Shown here one piece after another: positions 1 through 5,937 of a DNA stretch of 5,937 nt. The position numbers and the translations under genes were made by a program. Within the stretch, counting starts at the first letter, position 1, and each line of letters begins with the position of its first letter. The stretch lies in the NCBI RefSeq assembly GCF_002943415.1, contig NZ_PTQZ01000101.1, positions 289 through 6,225 on the forward strand, written 5' to 3'. The notes below the pieces were generated by a model that was given only the letters and a program-made list of their open reading frames with translations, had not been told where the DNA came from and did not search any database. The stretch comes from Amnimonas aquatica. GTDB lineage: Bacteria > Pseudomonadota > Gammaproteobacteria > Pseudomonadales > Moraxellaceae.

Positions 1-693
1 GTGTTCCGCCAGCTCGCGCACCTGCTGCGGCGAGACATCGCCGACCACCACCAGCACGGCGTTGTTGGGCGCGTACCAGCGTTCGTACCAGGCGCGGGCA
101 TCTTCGACGGTGAGCGCCTGCAGGTCGCGCATCCAGCCCACCGTCGGCGAACGCGCCGGGCTGCTCGGCCAGGCCATGGCGCGGAAGCGCTCCAGTGCCA
201 GCGCCTGCGGGTTGTCGTCGGTGCGCAGCCGGCGCTCCTCCATGACCACCTGCAGTTCGCTGGCGAATTCCTCGGGCGCCAGGCGCAGGCCGGACATGCG
301 GTCGGCCTCCAGCTCCAGCGCCAGCCCGAGCCGGTCGGCGACATGGTTCTGGTAATAGACGGTGTAGTTGTCGGAGGTGAAGGCGTTGTCATCGCCGCCG
401 AAGTGCGCGACCAGACGCGAAAGCTCGCCCGCCGGCACCCGCGGCGAACCCTTGAACATCATGTGCTCGAGCACGTGGGAGATGCCGGTGAGCCCGGGCG
501 GCTCGTCCGACGAGCCGACGCGGTACCAGACCTGGGTCACCACCACCGGCGCGCGCCGGTCCTCCTGCACCACCACGCGCAGGCCGTTGTCGAGCACGAA
601 GCTGACCGGTACGGCACGGGCCTGCAGCCCCGTGCTGGCGAGCAGCACGGGTATCGTCAGGCCGGCACGCAGCCATCGCCACCACAACCGCAT
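1..693 (-). CDS. M16 family zinc metallopeptidase, exported (N-terminal part, cut by window edge)
   Basis: The first 231 residues of a pitrilysin/insulinase-type protease; the rest lies beyond position 1. The inverted zinc motif HxxEH is visible as H73-V-L-E76-H77, where the two His bind zinc and E76 is the catalytic base. The expected third ligand follows at the family spacing in V-M-E-E-R-R (E152/E153). The N-terminus looks like a Sec signal peptide: basic and Trp-rich residues 1-9, a hydrophobic core at about 10-23, and a likely cut after A-R-A27. The mature protein should therefore act in the periplasm or outer envelope. The start at 693 is preferred over an out-of-frame ATG at 703 because it has AAGGA nine bases upstream and yields the signal peptide. 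The gene is transcribed divergently from ftsY. In related genomes such genes often come as pairs of M16 subunits, one catalytic; this one keeps the catalytic motif. The substrate cannot be read from the sequence. Confidence 0.93.
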   Translation of the reverse strand, partial: MRLWWRWLRAGLTIPVLLASTGLQARAVPVSFVLDNGLRVVVQEDRRAPVVVTQVWYRVGSSDEPPGLTGISHVLEHMMFKGSPRVPAGELSRLVAHFGGDDNAFTSDNYTVYYQNHVADRLGLALELEADRMSGLRLAPEEFASELQVVMEERRLRTDDNPQALALERFRAMAWPSSPARSPTVGWMRDLQALTVEDARAWYERWYAPNNAVLVVVGDVSPQQVRELAEH

Positions 694-702
694 GTTCGGT
701 CA

Positions 703-707
703 TCCTT
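703..707 (-). promoter_or_regulatory. Ribosome binding site of the M16 peptidase gene
   Basis: Read on the minus strand this is AAGGA, nine bases before the ATG whose first base is 693. It decides between two nearby ATGs. The upstream one (first base 703) overlaps the purine tract, so it has no usable spacing, and its frame gives a protein unlike any peptidase. Confidence 0.65.
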
Positions 708-826
708 CAAATGAGTGCGTTCACTGATCGCCCGCGCCGGCAGGGCTCACGGCCCGGCACGACGCCACCGGCGACAGCGGGGCCATCCGCCGCGGACATC
801 TCCGGCGACAGGTTGACGAAGCCGCG

Positions 827-855
827 TTCAGGCCCGTTGACAAGGGTGGTAGCAT
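827..855 (+). promoter_or_regulatory. Candidate sigma-70-type extended -10 promoter for ftsY
   Basis: An extended -10 (TG-G-TAGCAT, 847-855; hexamer 850-855 matches the consensus at four of six bases) lies 17 bases after a weak -35, TTCAGG (827-832). A better-looking -35, TTGACA (837-842), has no -10 at usable spacing. This is the only AT-rich patch in the 218 bases between the M16 gene and ftsY. The predicted transcript start is near 862, giving a leader of about 50 bases. The assignment is inference from motif matching alone. Confidence 0.35.
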
Positions 856-911
856 AGCGCATCCCTCGGGGCTCGCCATGCGCGCGCCCGCTGTGTCTTT
901 CGGATGTGACC

Positions 912-1892
912 ATGACCACGGAACAAGCGCCGGCGCAGAGCCCGGAACAGCAGCCGGACGCGTCCGGCGGCGGCTTCCTCAGCCGCATGAAGTCGGGACT
1001 GGCCCGTACCCGCCAGTCCTTCAGCCAGGGCATGGCGACCCTGCTCATCGGTGCCAAGGAGATCGACGACGAGCTGCTGGAGGACATCGAGACCCAGCTG
1101 CTGGTCGCCGACGTCGGCGTCGATGCCACCCGCCGCGTCGTCGACGCCCTCACCGAGCGCGTCTCGCGCAACGAACTGCTGCACTCCCGCGCCCTCTACG
1201 ACGCCCTGCGCAAGGAACTGGCGGAGATCCTGACCCCGCGCCAGCAGCCGCTGCACATCGGCGGCCTGCAGAAACCCTTCGTGATCCTGGTGGTGGGCGT
1301 CAACGGCGTCGGCAAGACCACCACCATCGGTAAACTGGCCAAGCGCTTCCAGCGTGAAGGCAAGCAGGTCATGCTGGCCGCCGGCGACACCTTCCGTGCC
1401 GCCGCGGTGGAGCAGCTCCAGGTCTGGGGCGAGCGCAACGGCGTGCCCGTGGTCGCGCAGGGCAGCGGCGCCGACTCGGCATCCGTGCTGTTCGACGCCC
1501 TGCAGAGCGCGAAGGCGAAAGGCATTGACGTGCTGATCGCCGACACCGCCGGCCGCCTGCACAACAAGGGCCACCTCATGGACGAGCTGAGCAAGGTCGT
1601 GCGCGTGCTGAAGAAGCTCGACCCCACGGCGCCGCACGAGGTCATGCTCGTGGTCGACGCCGGCACCGGGCAGAATGCGCTCAACCAGGTGCGCGAGTTC
1701 GACCAGGCGGTGAAGCTCACCGGCCTGACCGTGACCAAGCTGGACGGCACCGCCAAGGGCGGCGTGCTGTTCAACATCGCCAGCCGCACCCACCTGCCGA
1801 TCCGCTACGTCGGTGTCGGCGAGGGTGTGGATGACCTGCGGCCCTTCGAGGCGGCAGAATTTGTCGAGGCCCTGTTCGACGAGACGCGCTGA
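912..1892 (+). CDS. ftsY: Signal recognition particle receptor FtsY
   Basis: FtsY is the SRP-type GTPase at the inner membrane that receives ribosome-nascent chain-SRP (Ffh/4.5S RNA) complexes and hands them to SecYEG/YidC. All NG-domain motifs are present in 326 residues. A helical N domain spans roughly 20-110. The P-loop is G129-VNGVGKTTT, the SRP-family insertion-box/G2 segment is G158-D-T-F-R, G3 is D211-T-A-G-R, and G4 is T275-K-L-D-G. The closing segment contains the typical G-V-G-E-x-x-x-D-L-x-P-F. The acidic A domain that extends E. coli FtsY is nearly absent: only about 18 polar residues precede G-G-F-L-S-R-M-K, which resembles the conserved lipid-binding amphipathic helix. ATG at 912 has a weak CGGA seven bases upstream. 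An in-frame GTG at 906 would add two residues and cannot be excluded. The gene is first of a probable ftsYEX unit and is divergent from the M16 gene. Confidence 0.98.
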   Translation: MTTEQAPAQSPEQQPDASGGGFLSRMKSGLARTRQSFSQGMATLLIGAKEIDDELLEDIETQLLVADVGVDATRRVVDALTERVSRNELLHSRALYDALRKELAEILTPRQQPLHIGGLQKPFVILVVGVNGVGKTTTIGKLAKRFQREGKQVMLAAGDTFRAAAVEQLQVWGERNGVPVVAQGSGADSASVLFDALQSAKAKGIDVLIADTAGRLHNKGHLMDELSKVVRVLKKLDPTAPHEVMLVVDAGTGQNALNQVREFDQAVKLTGLTVTKLDGTAKGGVLFNIASRTHLPIRYVGVGEGVDDLRPFEAAEFVEALFDETR

Positions 1893-1937
1893 GCGTCCGG
1901 AACAGGCCGTCGTGCCGGCCACACCATGCCGGCGACC

Positions 1938-1943
1938 AAGGAG
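1938..1943 (+). promoter_or_regulatory. Ribosome binding site that fixes the ftsE start
   Basis: AAGGAG lies six bases before the ATG at 1950. It selects this start over an in-frame ATG at 1926, which lacks a Shine-Dalgarno sequence and would add eight residues (MPATKETG) not expected in FtsE, a family that normally begins M-I-x-F. Confidence 0.8.
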
Positions 1944-1949
1944 ACCGGA

Positions 1950-2621
1950 ATGATCCGTTTTGAATCCGTGAGCAAGCGCTACGCGCCGCAGTTCGACGCG
2001 CTGCGCGAGCTCAGCTTCGAGCTGCCCACCGGCGAGATGGCCTTCCTCACCGGCCACTCGGGCGCCGGCAAGTCGACGCTGCTCAAGCTCATCATGCTCA
2101 TCGAGCGCGCCAGCAGCGGCCGCGTCATCGTCAACGGCCGCGACCACGGCCAGCTCAAGGGCCGCCAGATCGCGCTCGCCCGCCGCGACATCGGCATGGT
2201 CTACCAGGACCACAACCTGCTCGACGACCGCAGCGTGTTCGACAACGTGGCGCTGCCGCTGGTGATCGCCGGCATGCCGCCGCGCGACATCCCCAACCGC
2301 GTCTACGCCGCACTCGACCTGGTCGGCCTCAAGCATCGCGCCAAGGCTTTCCCGCAGGAGCTCTCGGGCGGCGAGCAGCAGCGCGTCGGCATCGCCCGCG
2401 CCGTGGTCGCCAAGCCCTCGGTGATCCTCGCCGACGAGCCCACCGGCAACCTCGACCCGCAGCTGGCGGTGGAGGTCATGAACATCTTCGAGGACCTGTC
2501 GCGGGTCGGCGTCAGCATCCTGGTCGCCACCCACGACCTCAGCCTGATCGCCCGCTTCAAGCACCGCCTGCTGACCCTGCAGGCCGGCCAGCTGGTCGCC
2601 GACTCCGGAGCCGTCGCATGA
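1950..2621 (+). CDS. ftsE: Cell division ATP-binding protein FtsE
   Basis: FtsE is the cytoplasmic ATPase of the FtsEX complex, which sits at the septal ring and, through FtsX, switches on periplasmic murein hydrolase activation (via EnvC in E. coli). The 223 residues match the usual length of about 222. Every ABC motif is intact: Walker A G35-HSGAGKST, Q-loop Q86, signature L138-SGGEQQ, Walker B V158-ILADE with catalytic E163, and H-loop H195 in VATHD. The start at 1950 gives the typical M-I-R-F-E opening and has a strong Shine-Dalgarno sequence. The gene follows ftsY by 57 bases with no terminator in between, and its stop overlaps the ftsX start, so the two subunits are probably translationally coupled. 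Nothing is missing or unusual. Confidence 0.98.
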   Translation: MIRFESVSKRYAPQFDALRELSFELPTGEMAFLTGHSGAGKSTLLKLIMLIERASSGRVIVNGRDHGQLKGRQIALARRDIGMVYQDHNLLDDRSVFDNVALPLVIAGMPPRDIPNRVYAALDLVGLKHRAKAFPQELSGGEQQRVGIARAVVAKPSVILADEPTGNLDPQLAVEVMNIFEDLSRVGVSILVATHDLSLIARFKHRLLTLQAGQLVADSGAVA

Positions 2622-3586
2622 GCCGCAACACCACAGCCCGCGGCGCGCAGCAGCAGCGCAGCACCTTCACCGCCCGCTTCCAGCACTGGCTGGCCCACCA
2701 CCGCCGCGAAGCCGGCAAGAGCTTCGGCCGCCTCGCCCGCTCGCCGCTGTCGACACTGATGACGGTGCTGGTGATGACCATCGCGCTCAGCCTGCCGCTG
2801 GCGCTGGGCAAGCTCCTCGACGACGCCCGCAACGCCGTCGCCAGCTGGGATGGCGATGCCCGCCTCTCGGTCTACCTGCGCGAAGGCAGCAGCGAGGAGG
2901 TCCAGCGCGAGGCGCTGGCCCGCGCCCAGGCCCTCGACGGCGTGGCGCGCGCGCGCCTGATCACGCCCGAGGTCGCGCTGGAGGAGTTCAAGGCCCAGTC
3001 CGGCTACGGCCCGGCCCTCGAGCAGCTCGGCAGCAACCCGCTGCCGGCGCTGCTCGAGGTGTTTCCGGCCGACACCACCGACAGCGCCGCCATGACCCGC
3101 CTGCGCGACCAGTTCGCGCAGTGGCAGGAAGTCGAGCTGGCCGAGGTCGACATCGCCTGGGTGCAGCGCCTGCGCACCATCCTCGAGCTGGGCCAGCGCC
3201 TGCTCTGGGCGGTCGGCAGCGCCCTGCTGCTGGGCGGCCTGCTGGTGGTGGTCAACACCATCCGCCTGAGCATCGAGTCGCGGCGCGAGGAGATCCGCGT
3301 CATTTCCCTGCTCGGCGGCACCCACGGCTTCGTGCGTCGCCCGTTCATCTACATGGGTGTCTGGTTCGGCCTCAGCGCCGGCGTGTTCACCCTGGTCACC
3401 GTCAGCGGCCTGATCGCCTGGCTGAACGAGCCGGCACTGCAAATGGCCCGGCTCTACGGCAGCAGCTTCACGCTCAGCTACCCGTCGTTCCTGACCGGCC
3501 TGGGCGTGATCGGCACCGCCTGCCTGCTCGGCTGGGTGGGCGCCTGGGTCGCTGTCGGCCGCCACCTGCGCGAACTGGAGCCCTGA
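2618..3586 (+). CDS. ftsX: Cell division protein FtsX, membrane subunit of FtsEX
   Basis: FtsX is the inner-membrane partner of FtsE; its large periplasmic loop recruits the regulator of septal peptidoglycan amidases. The 322 residues show the family's topology. A basic cytoplasmic tail (1-45) leads into membrane segment 1 at about 47-67, then a periplasmic domain at about 70-190. Segments 2 (about 195-214), 3 (about 243-268) and 4 (about 291-314) follow. The cytoplasmic stretch R-L-S-I-E-S-R-R-E-E-I-R-V-I-S-L-L-G-G (about 216-234) is the characteristic conserved FtsX loop that contacts FtsE. The start ATG shares the ATGA overlap with the ftsE stop. The protein ends shortly after segment 4, as usual. 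No clear intrinsic terminator follows, so some read-through into rpoH is possible. Confidence 0.97.
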   Translation: MSRNTTARGAQQQRSTFTARFQHWLAHHRREAGKSFGRLARSPLSTLMTVLVMTIALSLPLALGKLLDDARNAVASWDGDARLSVYLREGSSEEVQREALARAQALDGVARARLITPEVALEEFKAQSGYGPALEQLGSNPLPALLEVFPADTTDSAAMTRLRDQFAQWQEVELAEVDIAWVQRLRTILELGQRLLWAVGSALLLGGLLVVVNTIRLSIESRREEIRVISLLGGTHGFVRRPFIYMGVWFGLSAGVFTLVTVSGLIAWLNEPALQMARLYGSSFTLSYPSFLTGLGVIGTACLLGWVGAWVAVGRHLRELEP

Positions 3587-3711
3587 GCGGCGGCTGCGTC
3601 GCAGGGCGCTCCCGGCCGCAGCGCCGGAACGCCCCGCCCCCGCGTCAACCATGCACGGGGAGCGGCGTCTGATCTGCGAGGCCGGACACATACGCGTCCT
3701 GGCGGTGCCGC

Positions 3712-3739
3712 TTGCAGGCCGTCCCGCCAGTGCTATGAT
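3712..3739 (+). promoter_or_regulatory. Probable extended -10 promoter of rpoH
   Basis: TG-C-TATGAT (3731-3739) is a strong extended -10, with five of six bases of the hexamer matching the consensus. A partial -35, TTGCAG (3712-3717), lies 16 bases upstream; CTTGCA one base earlier gives 17. Transcription would start near 3746 and leave a leader of about 48 bases. It is the best promoter-like sequence in the ftsX-rpoH gap. The sequence match is seen directly; activity is inferred. Confidence 0.6.
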
Positions 3740-3762
3740 GTTTGGCCGTTCCTTTCCAGCAA

Positions 3763-3793
3763 TTGACTGAAAACCAGTCGGAGGCGTTGCCAG

Positions 3794-3813
<20 letters not shown>
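3763..3813 (+). promoter_or_regulatory. Candidate RNA structure around the rpoH ribosome-binding site
   Basis: The Shine-Dalgarno sequence GGAGG (3780-3784) lies nine bases before the rpoH ATG. Two pairings involve it. A small hairpin, GACTG (3765-3769) with CAGTC (3775-3779) around AAAAC, can extend by two G-U wobbles into the first two G of the Shine-Dalgarno. Alternatively, 3781-3785 can pair with GCCTT (3809-3813) inside the coding region, putting the start codon in the loop. In E. coli, rpoH translation is temperature-controlled by pairing between the start region and the coding sequence, so such a switch is plausible here. Both stems are short and no folding energy was computed. Confidence 0.3.
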
Positions 3814-4654
<841 letters not shown>

Positions 4655-4672
4655 CGCGCACGACCGTCGGCA

Positions 4673-4687
4673 GCCCGCCGAGCGGGC
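4673..4687 (+). terminator. GC-rich stem-loop downstream of rpoH (first of two)
   Basis: GCCCGC (4673-4678) and GCGGGC (4682-4687) form a perfect six-base-pair stem with a three-base loop, CGA, 18 bases after the rpoH stop. There is no T run after it, so alone it is a poor intrinsic terminator. It could pause polymerase or protect the transcript end ahead of the stronger hairpin that follows. Confidence 0.35.
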
Positions 4688-4711
4688 CGCCACGGAGCGA
4701 AGCAAGCGACC

Positions 4712-4737
4712 GGAGACCCGCCACGTGCGGGTCTTCT
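4712..4737 (+). terminator. Intrinsic terminator of rpoH
   Basis: GGAGACCCGC (4712-4721) pairs with GCGGGTCTTC (4727-4736) as a ten-base-pair stem containing one G-U pair, around the five-base loop CACGT. The core AGACCCGC/GCGGGTCT is perfect, and the 3' side runs into TCTTCT. The T tract is short and interrupted, so efficiency may be moderate, but position (57 bases after the stop) and shape fit a Rho-independent terminator separating rpoH from the DUF423 gene. Confidence 0.75.
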
Positions 4738-4770
4738 GCCGTCTGGGCGATGATCCGGACGACAACACCG

Positions 4771-4792
4771 ACCGGCGCGCCGGTGCCGGCAC
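4771..4792. repeat. Two overlapping perfect palindromes before the DUF423 gene promoter
   Basis: ACCGGCGCGCCGGT (4771-4784) is a perfect 14-base palindrome, and GTGCCGGCAC (4783-4792) is a perfect 10-base palindrome sharing two bases with it. The pair ends just before the candidate -35 at 4794. Such dyads could be an operator, but GC-rich DNA produces palindromes of this kind by chance, and no regulator is identifiable. Confidence 0.4.
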
Positions 4793-4793
4793 G

Positions 4794-4822
4794 TTGCCCC
4801 GGCCGCCGCACCCTGCTAAAAC
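4794..4822 (+). promoter_or_regulatory. Candidate promoter of the DUF423-thiS-DUF456 cluster
   Basis: TTGCCC (4794-4799) and TAAAAC (4817-4822) are 17 bases apart, and the -10 carries the extended TG-C just upstream (4814-4816). This is the only A-rich run in the gap after the rpoH terminator. Transcription would start near 4829, giving a leader of about 42 bases. The assignment is inferred from motif spacing. Confidence 0.45.
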
Positions 4823-4836
4823 CCCGGCTCGACCCC

Positions 4837-4852
4837 GCCTCCGCACGGAGGC
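4837..4852 (+). promoter_or_regulatory. Leader hairpin containing a Shine-Dalgarno-like GGAGG
   Basis: GCCTCC (4837-4842) and GGAGGC (4847-4852) form a perfect six-base-pair stem with loop GCAC inside the predicted leader of the DUF423 gene. The 3' arm contains a consensus GGAGG, but it is 19 bases from the ATG, too far to serve it. The functional ribosome-binding site is more likely AGGAG at 4861-4865, five bases from the ATG. The hairpin could be a decoy site, an operator half-site pair or chance. Confidence 0.35.
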
Positions 4853-4870
4853 CGCACACGAGGAGCAGAC

Positions 4871-5251
4871 ATGAACTGGCTCGCCATCGCGGCACTCAAC
4901 CTGGCCCTCGCGGTCGGCACCGGCGCCTTCGGCGCGCACGGCCTCAAGGCGCGGCTGAGCCCTGAGCAGCTGGGCTGGTGGCAGACCGCCGTGGAATACC
5001 ACTTCTGGCACGCGCTCGGCCTGCTGGCGATCGGCGTGCTGCTGCGCGCCGGCGCCGCCCTGCCCTCGCTCCCGGTGGCCGGCGCCGGCGCTTCGGCGCT
5101 GTGGCTGCAGACCGGCATCGTGGTGTTCTGCGGCTCGCTCTACGCCATGGCGCTGGGGGCGCCGCGCTGGTTCGGCGCCATCACGCCGCTGGGCGGCCTG
5201 GCATTCATCATCGGCTGGCTGTGGCTGGCCTGGTCCGTGACCCGGGGCTGA
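4871..5251 (+). CDS. DUF423 family small integral membrane protein
   Basis: A 126-residue membrane protein of the DUF423 family (E. coli YgdD, B. subtilis YwdK type). Family hallmarks are G-A-F-G-A-H-G-L-K (18-26), [10 protein letters not shown] (43-52), G-S-L-Y (88-91) and [13 protein letters not shown] (104-116). Four hydrophobic segments are visible at about 4-20, 44-59, 74-95 and 104-122. Length is normal. The His and Tyr in segment 2 (H44, H47) are strikingly conserved in the family, but no biochemical role is established and none is claimed here. The start has AGGAG five bases upstream. It follows rpoH after a terminator and has its own promoter candidate. The thiS start lies four bases after its stop, so the two are probably co-transcribed; DUF423 genes near rpoH and thiS are a recurring arrangement in Gammaproteobacteria. 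Confidence 0.92.
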   Translation: MNWLAIAALNLALAVGTGAFGAHGLKARLSPEQLGWWQTAVEYHFWHALGLLAIGVLLRAGAALPSLPVAGAGASALWLQTGIVVFCGSLYAMALGAPRWFGAITPLGGLAFIIGWLWLAWSVTRG

Positions 5252-5255
5252 GACC

Positions 5256-5456
5256 ATGCAGATACGATTCAACGGCGAAACCCTGACCCTGGCCGCAGGC
5301 AGCAGCGTGGCCGACCTGATCGCGACCCAGGGCCTGGCCGGCCGGCGCATCGCGGTGGAGCGCAACGGCGAGATCGTGCCGCGCAGCGAGCACGGCATCT
5401 GCCAGCTGGAAGACGGCGACCGGCTGGAGATCGTCCACGCCATCGGCGGCGGCTGA
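5256..5456 (+). CDS. thiS: Sulfur carrier protein ThiS
   Basis: ThiS is the small ubiquitin-fold protein that, after adenylation by ThiF and thiolation at its C-terminus, donates sulfur to the ThiG thiazole synthase in thiamine biosynthesis. The 66 residues fit the family (E. coli ThiS also has 66). Features are the M-Q-I-x-F-N-G start, the V-E-x-N-x-x-I-V-P-R-S core (37-47), the D-G-D-R-L-E-I-V-H segment, and the functional C-terminal Gly-Gly in A-I-G-G-G, with no residue after it. The I-V-P-R core and the A-I-G-G-G ending favour ThiS over the related MoaD. No strong Shine-Dalgarno sequence is seen. The start lies four bases after the DUF423 stop, which suggests translational coupling. Unusually, the next gene is a DUF456 protein rather than thiG, and no thiF or thiG is in the window. 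Confidence 0.93.
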   Translation: MQIRFNGETLTLAAGSSVADLIATQGLAGRRIAVERNGEIVPRSEHGICQLEDGDRLEIVHAIGGG

Positions 5457-5463
5457 GGCGCGC

Positions 5464-5937
5464 ATGGAGTTCATCACCGCGCTGCCGTGGGCGGAGCTGG
5501 CGCTGTGGGCCGGCGCCCTGCTGCTGATCGCCGCCGGCTTCGCCGGCATGGTGCTGCCCGCGCTGCCCGGCCCGCCGCTGCTGCTCGGCGGCCTGTTCCT
5601 GGCCGCCTGGGCCGAGGATTTCACGCCGGTCGGCACCGGCACGCTGGTGGTGCTGAGCCTGCTCTGCGTGCTGGCGCTGGTGCTGGACTTCGTCGCCGGC
5701 GCGCTGGGCGCGAAGCGCTACGGCGCGTCCGGCGCCGCCGTGACCGGCGCGCTGGTCGGGGCTGTGGTGGGCATATTCCTCGGACCGCTCGGGCTGCTGA
5801 TCGGCCCCTTCGCCGGCGCCATGCTGGGCGAGCTGGCCACCGGCCGGCCCTGGCAGCAGGCCGGCCGCGCCGGTGTCGGCGCCACCCTGGGCATGCTGCT
5901 GGGCATTGTCGCCAAGGTGGTGATCGGCATCGTCATG
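5464..5937 (+). CDS. DUF456 family membrane protein (3' end cut by window edge)
   Basis: 158 residues without a stop; the family is usually around 160 residues, so only a few codons are probably missing. Conserved DUF456 features are G-M-V-L-P-A-L-P-G-P-P-L (28-39), the loop D75-F-V-A-G-A-L-G-A-K-R-Y-G-A-S (75-89), and the Gly-rich G-P-F-A-G-A-M-L-G-E-L (114-124). Hydrophobic stretches at about 11-48, 59-81, 91-120 and 137-158 indicate an integral membrane protein with several spans. The function of the family is unknown to me. ATG at 5464 has GAGG (5455-5458) five bases upstream, overlapping the thiS stop codon, which argues for translational coupling. Base composition matches the neighbours, so there is no sign of recent transfer. 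Confidence 0.88.
   Translation, partial: MEFITALPWAELALWAGALLLIAAGFAGMVLPALPGPPLLLGGLFLAAWAEDFTPVGTGTLVVLSLLCVLALVLDFVAGALGAKRYGASGAAVTGALVGAVVGIFLGPLGLLIGPFAGAMLGELATGRPWQQAGRAGVGATLGMLLGIVAKVVIGIVM

Noticed and set aside
1..714. A plus-strand open frame across the left end.
   Set aside because: The opposite strand encodes a clear M16 peptidase with signal peptide and HxxEH motif over the same bases; the plus-strand product is repetitive and matches nothing I recognise.
707..862. A possible 51-codon minus-strand gene in the divergent region, beginning M-R-Y-A-T-T-L.
   Set aside because: Its purine tract abuts the ATG without spacing, it overlaps the probable ftsY promoter, and the product has no recognisable feature. 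It is the tail of a longer antisense frame opposite ftsY.
3605..3625. A six-base-pair inverted repeat (GGCGCT/AGCGCC) just after ftsX, as a terminator.
   Set aside because: The loop is nine bases, the stem short, and no T run follows. In DNA this GC-rich it is not convincing, so I leave the end of the ftsYEX transcript open.
3626..3648. GGAAC followed by GTCAA upstream of rpoH, as a possible sigma-E type promoter.
   Set aside because: The spacing is about three bases too short for the extracytoplasmic sigma-factor pattern and the TT after GGAAC is missing. The extended -10 at 3731-3739 is a better promoter.
5241..5260. GGGGCTGAGACC before thiS, resembling part of a TPP (THI-box) riboswitch.
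   Set aside because: It lies across the DUF423 stop codon, only bases from the thiS ATG, and the other conserved parts of the TPP aptamer and its helices are absent. There is no room for the aptamer between the genes.

Overview
The window is GC-rich, densely coded chromosomal DNA from a proteobacterium, most likely a gammaproteobacterium. The gene order ftsY-ftsE-ftsX-rpoH, with a divergent M16 zinc peptidase upstream and a DUF423 membrane protein plus thiS downstream, is the backbone order I recall from Pseudomonas and related Gammaproteobacteria. The sequence alone does not settle genus or family. I see no insertion sequence, phage gene, tRNA, rRNA or CRISPR array, and no clear break in base composition.

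Layout. Positions 1-693 (minus strand) hold the N-terminal part of an exported M16 (insulinase/pitrilysin-type) peptidase that runs off the left edge. A divergent intergenic region (694-911) separates it from ftsY. On the plus strand ftsY (912-1892), ftsE (1950-2621) and ftsX (2618-3586, ATGA overlap with ftsE) form one probable transcription unit. After a 207-base gap with an extended -10 promoter comes rpoH (3794-4654), which ends in two stem-loops, the second a good intrinsic-terminator candidate. A further promoter candidate and several inverted repeats precede a tight cluster: a DUF423 membrane protein (4871-5251), thiS (5256-5456) and a DUF456 membrane protein (5464 to the right edge, stop codon not reached).

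How the genes work together. FtsY is the signal recognition particle receptor that delivers nascent membrane proteins to the translocon. FtsE and FtsX form the ABC-type complex that controls cell-wall hydrolases at the division septum. RpoH is the heat-shock sigma factor. The grouping links membrane biogenesis, division and the heat-shock response, although rpoH appears to have its own promoter and possibly an RNA structure over its ribosome-binding site. ThiS is the sulfur carrier for the thiazole part of thiamine. Its usual partner thiG does not follow it directly here; a DUF456 gene does.

Overall this is a conserved housekeeping locus. I found no convincing new biological system. The points most worth a second look are the possible RNA switch at the rpoH start, the separation of thiS from thiG by a DUF456 gene, the dyad-rich region before the DUF423 gene, and the short N-terminal domain of FtsY.
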